Shown here piece by piece: positions 48,625 through 56,649 of a stretch of 59,191 bases of DNA. The notes beneath the pieces were generated by a model that was not told the origin of the DNA, searched no databases, and worked only from the letters and a program-made list of their open reading frames with translations. Source of the stretch: Pseudomonadota bacterium. GTDB taxonomy: Bacteria; Pseudomonadota; Gammaproteobacteria; Steroidobacterales; Steroidobacteraceae. The stretch is from assembly GCA_023423065.1 (NCBI GenBank), contig JAFAGC010000065.1, forward strand, positions 1 to 59,191, read 5' to 3'. Every line of letters starts with the position of its first letter. Within the stretch, counting starts at the first letter, position 1. The position numbers were made by a program, and so were the translations under genes.

Positions 48625-51468
48625 GTGGCCGATTACAAGAGCACCATCAACCTTCCCGAAACCGGCTTTCCGATGAAGGCCGACCTCGCGCAGCGCGAGC
48701 CGAAGATCCTCGCCGAGTGGGAGGCCAAGGGGCTGTACCAGAAGATTCGCGAGGCCTCGCGCGGCCGGCCCCGATACGTGCTGCACGACGGCCCGCCGTA
48801 CGCGAACGGCGCCGCGCACCTCGGACACTTCCTGAACAAGGTGCTCAAGGACATCGTGGTCAAGTCGCACCAGCTCGACGGCTACGACTCGCCGTACATC
48901 CCGGGCTGGGATTGCCATGGCCTGCCCATCGAACACCAGATCGAGAAGAAGTCCGGCCGCGTCGGCAACAAGCTCAATGCGAAGGAATTCCGCGCGGCAT
49001 GCCGCAAGTTCGCGGGCGAGCAGGTGGACCTGCAACGCTCCGACTTCAAGCGATTCGGCGTGCTCGGCGACTGGGATCGTCCGTACCTCACGATGGACCC
49101 GCGCTTCGAGGCGCAGCAGATCCGCGCGCTCGGCCACATCATCCGCAACGGACACCTCTATAAAGGCGCCAAGCCGGTCCACTGGTGTCTCGACTGCCGC
49201 TCCTCGCTCGCCGAGGCCGAGGTCGAATACGAGGACAAGACTTCGCCGTCGATCGACGTGGAGTTCCGCGTGCACGACACGGCGGACCTTGCCCGTCGGG
49301 TGGGCGTGAATCCCGAGGTGTTCGGCACGCAGCCGGCCTCGCTCGTCATCTGGACGACGACTCCCTGGACGCTGCCCGCGAACGAAGCGGTCGCGCTGGG
49401 CGAGAAGATCGAATACGTGCTGCTGTGGGTCTCGCGCAACGGGCAGTCCGAACTACTCGTGCTCGCGAACGAGCTGCTCGACGCGTGCCTCGCGCGTTAC
49501 GGCCTGGGCAAGGGCCAGGTGCTCGTGCAGTTCGAGGGCAAGGCGCTCGAACATCTGCAGCTCGAACATCCGTTCCTGCAGAAACACGTGCCGGTGATCG
49601 TCGGCGATCACGTCACGCTCGACGCGGGCACCGGCGCCGTGCACACGGCGCCCGCGCACGGCCAGGAAGACTTCGCGATCGGCCAGAAATACAGCCTGCC
49701 GGTCGACAACCCCGTGATGGGCGACGGGCGTTTCCGCGAGGGGACGCCGTTCGTCGCGGGGGTGAAAGTGGACGAGGCCAACAAGGTCATCGTCGACCTG
49801 CTGTCCTCGCGCGGCCGCCTGCTCAAACACGAGCCGATCTCGCACAGCTATCCGCATTGCTGGCGCCACAAGACGCCGGTGATCTTCCGCGCCACGCCGC
49901 AATGGTTCATCAGCATGGACCAGAAGGGCCTGCGCGCGAACGCGCTGCGCGACATCCAGAAGGTGCAGTGGTTTCCGTCATGGGGCGAACAGCGCATCTA
50001 CAACATGATCCGCGACCGTCCCGACTGGTGCATCTCGCGCCAGCGCACCTGGGGCGTGCCGATCACGCTGTTCATCCACAAGGAGACGCAGGAGCTGCAT
50101 CCGCGCACGCAGGAGCTGATCGCGGAAGTCGCCAACCGCGTGGAGAAGGACGGCATCGAGGCCTGGTTCGATCTCGACCCGCGCGAGTTGTTGGGCGACG
50201 ACGCGGACAGCTACGAAAAGGTCATGGACGTCATGGACGTGTGGGCGGACTCGGGCCTGTCGCACGAGTGCGTGCACCACACGCATCCTGACGAGGTGAA
50301 GCCTCCGGTGGAGATCTACCTTGAAGGCTCCGACCAGCATCGCGGCTGGTTCCATTCCTCGCTGCTGATGTCGGAGGCGCTGTACGAACGCGCGCCCTAC
50401 AAGTCCGTGCTCACGCACGGATTCACGGTCGACGAGAAGGGCCGCAAGATGTCCAAGTCGCTGGGCAACGTGATCGTGCCGCAGAAGGTCATGTCGACCT
50501 CGGGCGCGGACGTGTTGCGCCTGTGGATCGCGGCGACCGACTACTCGAACGAAATGGCGCTGTCCGACGAGATCCTGAAGCGCATGTCCGATTCGTATCG
50601 GCGCATGCGCAACACGGTGCGCTTCCTGTTGGGCAACCTCGCGGGCTTCGATCCCGCGACCGATGCGGTTCCGGTCGATGAGCTCGTGGCGATCGACCGC
50701 TGGGCCATCGCGCGCACGGCTGCGCTGCAGGAAGAAATCGTCGAGGCCTACCGCGGCTTCCAGTACCACCTCATCTACCAGAAGGTGCTCAACTTCTGCG
50801 TCGCGGACCTGGGCGGGTTCTATCTCGACCTGCTGAAGGATCGGCTCTACACGACGCCGAAGAAGAGCAAGGCGCGCCGCTCGGCGCAGACCGCGCTGTA
50901 TCACATCGCCGAGGCGATGGTGCGCTGGCTCGCGCCGATCCTGTCGTTCACCGCCGATGAGATCTGGCAGTTCATCCCCGGCAAGCGTGGCGAGTCGGTG
51001 TTCCTCGAAACCTGGCACAAACTGCCGGCCGTTTCCGGCGCGGCCGACGCGATTGACTGGAACATCTTCATCCAGCTCAAGGCCGCGGTCGCGCAGGAGC
51101 TCGAGAAGCTGCGCGTGGAAGGCGCGGTCGGCGGCTCGCTCGATGCCGAGGTCGAGGTGTTCGCGAAGGACGAATTCCGCGAGAAGCTCATGGCGCTCGG
51201 CGAGGAGCTGCGATTCCTGTTGATCACGTCGGCGGCGACGGTGAAGCGCGTGAGCAATGCCGCGGGTCCGCCGGTGGGCGCGATCAAGGTCGCGGACATC
51301 GCGAAGGACGGCGGCGTGTGGATCCGCGTGCAGGCGTCCACGGCGCCGAAGTGCGAGCGCTGCTGGCACCATCGGCCCGACGTCGGCTCGAACTCCGAGC
51401 ATCCCACCATCTGCGCGCGTTGCGTCGAGAACCTCGACGAGCCGGGCGAGTCGAGGAATCTCGCATGA
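48625..51468 (+). CDS. ileS: Isoleucyl-tRNA synthetase
   Basis: This class I synthetase of 947 residues has the HIGH-equivalent GPPYANGAAHLGHFLNKVLK, the editing domain (CP1) with SLVIWTTTPWTLPANEAVAL, the KMSKS loop GRKMSKSLGNVI, and the C-terminal zinc motif CERCWHHRPDVGS with CARCVENL. The start is GTG at 48625 (MADYKSTINLPETGFPMKAD). It overlaps lspA by 4 bases. Confidence 0.96.
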   Translation: MADYKSTINLPETGFPMKADLAQREPKILAEWEAKGLYQKIREASRGRPRYVLHDGPPYANGAAHLGHFLNKVLKDIVVKSHQLDGYDSPYIPGWDCHGLPIEHQIEKKSGRVGNKLNAKEFRAACRKFAGEQVDLQRSDFKRFGVLGDWDRPYLTMDPRFEAQQIRALGHIIRNGHLYKGAKPVHWCLDCRSSLAEAEVEYEDKTSPSIDVEFRVHDTADLARRVGVNPEVFGTQPASLVIWTTTPWTLPANEAVALGEKIEYVLLWVSRNGQSELLVLANELLDACLARYGLGKGQVLVQFEGKALEHLQLEHPFLQKHVPVIVGDHVTLDAGTGAVHTAPAHGQEDFAIGQKYSLPVDNPVMGDGRFREGTPFVAGVKVDEANKVIVDLLSSRGRLLKHEPISHSYPHCWRHKTPVIFRATPQWFISMDQKGLRANALRDIQKVQWFPSWGEQRIYNMIRDRPDWCISRQRTWGVPITLFIHKETQELHPRTQELIAEVANRVEKDGIEAWFDLDPRELLGDDADSYEKVMDVMDVWADSGLSHECVHHTHPDEVKPPVEIYLEGSDQHRGWFHSSLLMSEALYERAPYKSVLTHGFTVDEKGRKMSKSLGNVIVPQKVMSTSGADVLRLWIAATDYSNEMALSDEILKRMSDSYRRMRNTVRFLLGNLAGFDPATDAVPVDELVAIDRWAIARTAALQEEIVEAYRGFQYHLIYQKVLNFCVADLGGFYLDLLKDRLYTTPKKSKARRSAQTALYHIAEAMVRWLAPILSFTADEIWQFIPGKRGESVFLETWHKLPAVSGAADAIDWNIFIQLKAAVAQELEKLRVEGAVGGSLDAEVEVFAKDEFREKLMALGEELRFLLITSAATVKRVSNAAGPPVGAIKVADIAKDGGVWIRVQASTAPKCERCWHHRPDVGSNSEHPTICARCVENLDEPGESRNLA

Positions 51469-51995
51469 GCGATCACCCGAAACCCGCGCACTGGAAGGAA
51501 AGCGGCATCCGCTGGTTGTGGATCGCCGCGCTCGTGATCATCCTCGACCAGCTGACCAAGCTCTGGATCGAGAAAAGCATGGTGCTCGGCGAGTCGATTC
51601 ACGTCCTCCCGGTGTTCAACATCGTGCGCGCGCACAACCCGGGCGCGGCGTTCAGCTTCCTCGCGGACGCGGGCGGCTGGCAGCGCTGGGCGTTCTCGGT
51701 GTTCGCGATCGGCGCGTCGATCGCGTTCGTGTACTGGCTGCGCGCGGTGTCGATCGCGACTCAGGGATTCCTGGCGGCCGGCCTGGCGCTGATCCTCGGA
51801 GGCGCCGTCGGCAACGTGATCGACCGCCTCGAGCACGGTTACGTCGTGGACTTCCTGCAGGTGCACTGGCGCGGCTCGTACTTCCCGGCCTTCAACGTGG
51901 CGGACTCCGCCATCACGATCGGCGCCTGTCTCGTGATCCTGGACGTACTGCTCGAATCGCGGCGCGAGAAGCGCGCGGCGAAGGACCGGGCGTGA
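51465..51995 (+). CDS. lspA: Lipoprotein signal peptidase
   Basis: This inner-membrane aspartic protease cleaves prolipoprotein signal peptides. The 176-residue protein has four hydrophobic segments. The catalytic Asp pair lies in GNVIDRLEHGYVVDFLQ and AFNVADSAITIGA, with RAHNPGAAFSFL also conserved. The ATG overlaps the ileS stop and the TGA overlaps the ispH GTG, so all three are co-translated. It would process the lipoproteins at 32.0 and 45.5 kb. Confidence 0.96.
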   Translation: MSDHPKPAHWKESGIRWLWIAALVIILDQLTKLWIEKSMVLGESIHVLPVFNIVRAHNPGAAFSFLADAGGWQRWAFSVFAIGASIAFVYWLRAVSIATQGFLAAGLALILGGAVGNVIDRLEHGYVVDFLQVHWRGSYFPAFNVADSAITIGACLVILDVLLESRREKRAAKDRA

Positions 51996-52942
51996 AAATC
52001 CTGCTCGCCAATCCGCGCGGATTCTGCGCCGGCGTCGATCGGGCCATCGACATCGTCGAGCGGGCGATCGCGATGTTCGGCGCGCCTATCTACGTGCGGC
52101 ACGAGGTCGTGCACAACGTGCACGTGGTCGAGCGGCTGCGCCGGCTCGGCGCGGTGTTCGTCGACGAGCTCGACCAGGTGCCGGATGGCGCCACGGTGAT
52201 CTTCTCCGCGCACGGAGTATCCGCGGCGGTGGCGAACGAGGCCGAGCGGCGCGGACTCACCGTGTTCGACGCGACCTGTCCGCTCGTCACGAAGGTGCAC
52301 ATGGAAGTCGCGCGATATGCGCGCGAAGGGCGCGACGTCGTGCTGATCGGCCACGCCGGCCACCCGGAGGTGGAAGGCACGATGGGCCGTTTCGACGATT
52401 CGAACGGCGGGCGCATGCACCTGATCGAGAACGTCGAGCAGGCGCGCAAGCTGCAGGTGCACGATCCCGAGCGGCTCGCGTTCGTGACGCAGACGACCCT
52501 CTCGGTGGACGACACCGCGGCGATAGTCCAGGCGTTACGCGAACGTTTTCCGACGCTCGCGAGCCCGCGGCGCGAGGACATCTGCTACGCGACGCAGAAC
52601 CGCCAGGACGCGGTCAAGGAGCTGATCGCCCATTGCGACGTGCTGATCGTGGTCGGCTCGATCACGAGCAGCAATTCCAACCGGCTGCGCGAGCTGGCCG
52701 AACGCGCGGGACGACCGGGCTACCTGATCGACGACGCGTCGTTCCTCAAGCGCGAGTGGTTCGCAGGAAAGAGCGCGGTGGGTGTCACCGCGGGCGCGTC
52801 GGCGCCCGAGGAGCTCGTGCAGCAGGTCATCGCGCGCTTGCGCGAGTGGGGCGGTACACCCGCCGAAGAGCAGCACGGCCGCGAAGAGCGCGTGGTCTTC
52901 TCATTGCCGCGGCAGCTGCGCCGCACGGCCGAATCTTCCTAA
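51992..52942 (+). CDS. ispH: 4-hydroxy-3-methylbut-2-enyl diphosphate reductase
   Basis: IspH is the last enzyme of the MEP isoprenoid pathway, a [4Fe-4S] protein. The 316-residue protein has KILLANPRGFCAGVDRAIDI (Cys12), VFDATCPLVTKVHMEV (second Cys) and LIVVGSITSSNSNRL. The third cluster Cys lies in EDICYATQNRQDAVKE. The start is GTG at 51992, overlapping lspA. The 3' end overlaps the convergent pilE by 4 bases. It feeds IspB. Confidence 0.95.
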   Translation: MKILLANPRGFCAGVDRAIDIVERAIAMFGAPIYVRHEVVHNVHVVERLRRLGAVFVDELDQVPDGATVIFSAHGVSAAVANEAERRGLTVFDATCPLVTKVHMEVARYAREGRDVVLIGHAGHPEVEGTMGRFDDSNGGRMHLIENVEQARKLQVHDPERLAFVTQTTLSVDDTAAIVQALRERFPTLASPRREDICYATQNRQDAVKELIAHCDVLIVVGSITSSNSNRLRELAERAGRPGYLIDDASFLKREWFAGKSAVGVTAGASAPEELVQQVIARLREWGGTPAEEQHGREERVVFSLPRQLRRTAESS

Positions 52943-53367
52943 CGCCAGCAGTCCATCGAGCGATCGGCGCCGGCGGCGTCCCGCGCGGTGCGCATTCCGA
53001 GGTGATCGATTCCGAACGTCGCGCAATGCGTGTCGTCCGATTGCCCGGACGCCGCGCGCGCGGTGGCTTCGAACGCGAGTCCGTCGGGCGCGGTCGCGAT
53101 CTCGAGTCGGTAGTTCGATTCGGCGGAGACCGCCGGCAGCCCGAGCCCGGCGGGTGGGGGCAGAGGCAGTTCTTCCGACGTCGCGTAGCGGGCATTCCGT
53201 CCGAAGAAATCCTCCTGAGCCACCTGCAGCTTGAGCAGCAATTCGTGCGCGGCGGCGCGCCGCGTGCGCAACACGTGTTGACGCCACGAGGGAATCGCCA
53301 CGGCCGCGAGCACCCCGAGCACGACGATCACCGTGAGGATTTCGGCCAGCGTGAATCCGCGCTTCAT
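52939..53367 (-). CDS. pilE: Type IV minor pilin, PilE type
   Basis: This 142-residue pilin has a short leader and prepilin cleavage site G/FTLAEILTVIVVLGVLAA, with Glu at +5 and the hydrophobic alpha1 helix. The C-terminal part has two cysteines (DDTHCATFGIDH and SMDCWR) for the D-loop disulfide. It is last in fimT-pilV-pilW-pilX-pilE, joined to pilX by an ATGA overlap. The shortened PilE-type fold primes pilus assembly with the other minor pilins. Confidence 0.88.
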   Translation of the reverse strand: MKRGFTLAEILTVIVVLGVLAAVAIPSWRQHVLRTRRAAAHELLLKLQVAQEDFFGRNARYATSEELPLPPPAGLGLPAVSAESNYRLEIATAPDGLAFEATARAASGQSDDTHCATFGIDHLGMRTARDAAGADRSMDCWR

Positions 53368-53921
53368 GGGCTCACGCCGCCTTCCGGCACGCGGCGCCAG
53401 AACGTGGTGAGCGACTGTCCGGCGCGGTAGCAGCGTCGGCCGGCACCACAGGAGGTTGCGCCGCGACCCGGCATCTCCGCGACCGATTCGACGATCGCCG
53501 CGCTCGCGGGGACGACGATCATCAAACCACTGGATATCGTCTCGGCCGCGCCGCGCGCGGCTCGTCCGGTACTCGTGATCTCGAAATGGGCCCCGACCAA
53601 CAACACGGCGGACTCCTGCGGCAGGTTCGTTTCGTATCCGGCAAAACGCGCGCGGACCTCGATCTCGGCGCCGCCGGCGAGCGTCACGCGCCGCTGCATC
53701 TGCGGCGCCAGGTCGGGACTCGGCGTCACGAGCAGCGCGAGCGTCGCGAGTTCGATGCCGGATCGCGCGGCGTTCGCCGCATTCTCGCGAAACTGTTCGT
53801 TCGAAGCCAGCGCGCGCTCGAGGCGCGCGGAGCTGGCTGCCGCGAGCGCGAACATCGTGAGCAGGGCGAGCAGCAGCAGGCTCATCACGAGCGCGGCGCC
53901 ACGAGCGCGGTTGCGTCTCAC
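53364..53921 (-). CDS. pilX: Type IV pilus minor pilin-associated protein PilX
   Basis: This 185-residue protein starts RRNRARGAALVMSLLLLALL, the PilX-type N-terminus: a basic lead and hydrophobic helix without the +5 Glu. Its body is a GspK/PilX-like domain, with a Cys pair (GATSCGAGRRCYR) near the end. It is placed between pilW and pilE with 4-base overlaps on both sides. In Pseudomonas pilY1 follows pilX; here it does not. Confidence 0.85.
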   Translation of the reverse strand: MRRNRARGAALVMSLLLLALLTMFALAAASSARLERALASNEQFRENAANAARSGIELATLALLVTPSPDLAPQMQRRVTLAGGAEIEVRARFAGYETNLPQESAVLLVGAHFEITSTGRAARGAAETISSGLMIVVPASAAIVESVAEMPGRGATSCGAGRRCYRAGQSLTTFWRRVPEGGVSP

Positions 53922-54943
53922 GGCTCGTCATCCCGCGTGCGCAACGTCACGGTGCGCGACACCAGCAGTCGCCGGATGCCCTGCTCGGACGCCGCCGGCG
54001 CGAATTCCGTATCGGCGTACCGCCAGGCGCGATCTTCGCGGTATCCGCGTTCCGTGGCCTCCGCGCGGATACGCAGCCAGATGCGGACGGCGCGTGGCGC
54101 GAGGGTGAGTAGTTCGGCCGCGTCCGGGTCGACGAAACGCGTCACGGGGCCGGAAGCGCCGGACTCCGCGATGCCGAACTGCACCTGCAGATCCTCGACG
54201 CCCGGAAGGATTTCCTCGTCGCGAAAAGCCGGCGACCCGGCGATCGTGGTCAGCGACTTGACGCGCAACGCCGGCCAGCCCGCGCGCTCCACCGAGCTGC
54301 GCGCCACGTAATAGGTGCGCACCGCGACGTCGAACGTATCCGCGTCGTCCGCGGACGGGCCGGGCGCGCGGCCGTCCGCGAACAGGGTCTGTCCCGATCG
54401 TGTCGTGAATCGATTCGAGAGCAGTTGCAGGCGACCCGGCATGGGCGAGGCGATCTCGGTCGCGTGGCGCACGGTCAGCGTATCCGCGCCGGTCATGGCG
54501 CCGCCGGCCGATGCCGTGGGGTCGCAGCGCGACGCGTCGACGCCGGCGGCGAAACGATTGTTCGATGCTTCCACGGCGCGCGACAGGTCGACCGCGAAAT
54601 TCGCGCCGCAGCCGTGAATGGACGCCGGCAGCGGCACGGGCGGCGCGTCCTGGCGCAGATCGTCGCCCGAGGCGATGGCGTGCAACGGGTCGCCATCGCG
54701 CACGATGCGCAGCGTCCGATGATCGAGCCCGAAACCATACGAGCCCGCATGCTCGAGATCCCGCACGAGGACGGACAATGCGTGCCGCGCCTGGTCCTGC
54801 AGCCGCGATACGCTGTCGTTCGCTTCGAGCAGGTCGCGGCTGTGCGCCAGCAGGGAGATCGCGCCCGTGAGCACGACGCTCGCGATCGCGAGACCCACCA
54901 TCAGCTCGAGCAGAGACCAGCCCCGCGAATTCGCGCGAGACAT
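53918..54943 (-). CDS. pilW: Type IV minor pilin PilW
   Basis: This 341-residue protein has the prepilin site G/WSLLELMVGLAIASVVLT (Glu at +5) and a long C-terminal domain with two Cys (SIHGCGANF, ASRCDPTA). Motifs such as LQDQARHALSVLVRDLEHAG are typical of PilW. Its 3' end overlaps pilX and its ATG lies 5 bases after the pilV stop. Confidence 0.88.
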   Translation of the reverse strand: MSRANSRGWSLLELMVGLAIASVVLTGAISLLAHSRDLLEANDSVSRLQDQARHALSVLVRDLEHAGSYGFGLDHRTLRIVRDGDPLHAIASGDDLRQDAPPVPLPASIHGCGANFAVDLSRAVEASNNRFAAGVDASRCDPTASAGGAMTGADTLTVRHATEIASPMPGRLQLLSNRFTTRSGQTLFADGRAPGPSADDADTFDVAVRTYYVARSSVERAGWPALRVKSLTTIAGSPAFRDEEILPGVEDLQVQFGIAESGASGPVTRFVDPDAAELLTLAPRAVRIWLRIRAEATERGYREDRAWRYADTEFAPAASEQGIRRLLVSRTVTLRTRDDEP

Positions 54944-54948
54944 GCGGT

Positions 54949-55374
54949 TCACTCCGCAACCGGGCGCCGGTGAACGTGCAACACCAGCGACTCGCTGCCA
55001 CCGGCGGCGCGCGGTTCGATCCAGCGCAACGCGACGTCGATGCGTTCGAGGTCGGTGGCGCTCGCCGGCGGAACGACGGTGAACGTCGATTCCAAGGCCG
55101 CGAGCAGGGGAGAGTGCGCGGCGACCTGCGATTGCCAGTCCGCGAGCACCGTGTCGTCGGGCACTCCGCCATTCGCGAGCACGCGCTCCGCCAGGTCGCC
55201 GGCGACGACCAGTGCCTGTTCGCGGCGCAGCGCCGCGTTTCCTTCGAACAGGCTCCACGCGAGCAACGATGCGCAGCCGAGCAGGCCGATCGCGAGCACC
55301 AGCATCGCGATCAGGGCTTCGACCAGCGTGAAGCCCGCCGTCGAAATTGCCGAGGCCCGCCGGGGCGCGCTCAT
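54949..55374 (-). CDS. pilV: Type IV minor pilin PilV
   Basis: This 141-residue protein has prepilin site G/FTLVEALIAMLVLAIGLLG (the -GLLG- run typical of PilV). The ATG at 55374 is inside the fimT stop (ATGA); the longer frame runs through fimT. It likely works with PilW and PilX in starting pilus assembly. Confidence 0.87.
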   Translation of the reverse strand: MSAPRRASAISTAGFTLVEALIAMLVLAIGLLGCASLLAWSLFEGNAALRREQALVVAGDLAERVLANGGVPDDTVLADWQSQVAAHSPLLAALESTFTVVPPASATDLERIDVALRWIEPRAAGGSESLVLHVHRRPVAE

Positions 55375-55865
55375 GGACAGCCCGCCGGGCCGGAACCGGA
55401 CTGTGGGCGCACGCGTCCGGTCTGGCTCACGACGAACTGGCGCCACGGCGCGCGCCCGGCTCCATCGCAAATAGTTAGAGTGGCCGTCGATGCGGCGGTC
55501 GCCACGGGCCAGAAATGCACGCTTGCCCGGTTGCTCACGAGCAGCACGCCCTTCGGCAGGGTGCCGCGGGCCAGTACGCGCGGGCCCCCAGGCTCGTCCA
55601 CGAGAACCTGCCAGCCCGTGGCGGGTGAGGGAGCCTGCAAACAGGCGCCGGAGGATCCGGCCAGGCAGAAAGTCCCGCGCCGGTTGCCGGTGATGGACGC
55701 GGAGCGGGCCTGGGCCAACGCTCCGGCCACGTGCAGGCTGGCGGCGCGCACGGCGCCCCGTCGCATGACGTCCCGGATCGAAGGGGCGCACATGCCGGCA
55801 ACGATGGCCATGATGGCCATGGCGAACAGCATTTCGGTCAACGTGAATCCGGCGGGGCGGGGCAT
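55371..55865 (-). CDS. fimT: GspH/FimT-family pseudopilin
   Basis: This 164-residue protein has prepilin site G/FTLTEMLFAMAIMAIVAG and the GspH/FimT domain (VAGALAQARSASITGNRRGT, FVVSQTGRVRPQSG) with two Cys pairs. The ATG at 55865 directly precedes the short leader PRPAG. It is first of the minor-pilin operon and could equally be called fimU. The divergent Irr-like gene starts 103 bases away. Confidence 0.85.
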   Translation of the reverse strand: MPRPAGFTLTEMLFAMAIMAIVAGMCAPSIRDVMRRGAVRAASLHVAGALAQARSASITGNRRGTFCLAGSSGACLQAPSPATGWQVLVDEPGGPRVLARGTLPKGVLLVSNRASVHFWPVATAASTATLTICDGAGRAPWRQFVVSQTGRVRPQSGSGPAGCP

Positions 55866-55928
55866 GTGCGCATGCTCGCTCCGCGCTGGTCGCGCGCCGA
55901 GCCGCAAAAATGGCGGGTTTGCGGCCAT

Positions 55929-55959
55929 TTGCCAGTCGACGGCGCTCCGGGCGTATACT
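55929..55959 (+). promoter_or_regulatory. Promoter of the Irr-like gene, nearly leaderless
   Basis: TTGCCA (55929-55934) and TATACT (55954-55959) are spaced by 19 bases. The start of transcription would be near 55966, two bases before the ATG, and no ribosome-binding sequence is present. Confidence 0.55.
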
Positions 55960-55967
55960 CCCGCCGC

Positions 55968-56402
55968 ATGTCGCACATGGACGCCGAACCCGTCACCCAT
56001 GAGGCTCTGACCCAGCGACTACTGGGGCATGGCGTAAGGCCAACCGCCCAGCGCCTGCGCATCGCGGCGCTCCTGCTGGGTCGTCCGCAACACCTTTCCG
56101 CCGAGCAAGTCCTCGCGGGCCTGCGCAGCCAGGGGCTGCGAGTCTCGAAGGCGACGGTCTACAACACACTCAACCTGTTCGCGGCCTCGGGCCTCATCCG
56201 CCAGCTCTCGGTCGGGAATGACCGCTGCTGGTTCGATTCGAACACCGATTCGCACTACCACTTCCACGACCTCGACACCGGCGCGCTGATGGACGTCTCG
56301 CTGCGCGACGTGGAATTCCAGCGCCTGCCCGAGCCACCGCCCGGCATGCAGGTCGACGGCATCGAGCTCGTCATCAGACTCCGTCGCAAAAACGCGGCCT
56401 GA
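55968..56402 (+). CDS. Fur-family regulator, Irr-like
   Basis: This 144-residue winged-helix regulator of the Fur family has GVRPTAQRLRIAALLLGRPQ, the recognition helix SKATVYNTLNLFAASGLIRQ, the strand CWFDSNTDSHYHFHD with the metal-binding His, and the C-terminal LPEPPPGMQVDGIELVIRLR. The (W/Y)FD(T/S)NT and LPEPPxGMxV segments match the Irr branch (heme/iron response of alphaproteobacteria). The structural CxxC zinc sites of classic Fur are missing. Target genes are not evident here. Divergent from fimT. Confidence 0.85.
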   Translation: MSHMDAEPVTHEALTQRLLGHGVRPTAQRLRIAALLLGRPQHLSAEQVLAGLRSQGLRVSKATVYNTLNLFAASGLIRQLSVGNDRCWFDSNTDSHYHFHDLDTGALMDVSLRDVEFQRLPEPPPGMQVDGIELVIRLRRKNAA

Positions 56403-56491
56403 GCCGCGCGAAGCGACGAAATTGCGGATTCAGGGCTCCCCTTGCTCCTGTCGCGAGGACTTTGGCGCTTCCATCGCCCACCTCACGCCAT

Positions 56492-56497
56492 TAGAAT
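56492..56497 (+). promoter_or_regulatory. -10 element of tRNA-Thr
   Basis: TAGAAT is followed by GCGCGCCC, repeating the layout of the rplU promoter (TTAGAATGCGCG in both). A weak -35 (CTTCCA, 56468-56473) is 18 bases upstream. Confidence 0.55.
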
Positions 56498-56516
56498 GCG
56501 CGCCCTCTGAGGATTC

Positions 56517-56592
56517 GCCCCTATAGCTCAGCTGGTAGAGCACATCATTCGTAATGATGGGGTCGTCTGTTCGAATCAGACTGGGGGCACCA
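56517..56592 (+). tRNA. tRNA-Thr (anticodon CGT)
   Basis: This is a 76-base cloverleaf: acceptor GCCCCTA/TGGGGGC (one G-U), D arm GCTCAGCTGGTAGAGC, anticodon stem CATCA/TGATG around loop TTCGTAA (anticodon CGT), and T arm with GTTCGAATC. CCA is encoded at 56590-56592. Confidence 0.96.
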
Positions 56593-56599
56593 TGACAGG

Positions 56600-56630
56600 A
56601 AGGCCGTCTCGATGACGGCCTTTCTTTTAT
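56600..56630 (+). terminator. Rho-independent terminator after tRNA-Thr
   Basis: AAGGCCGTC (56600-56608) pairs with GACGGCCTT (56614-56622), a 9-bp stem with a TCGAT loop, followed by TCTTTTAT. Confidence 0.88.
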
Positions 56631-56649
56631 CGACGTAGGATGCCGCACG

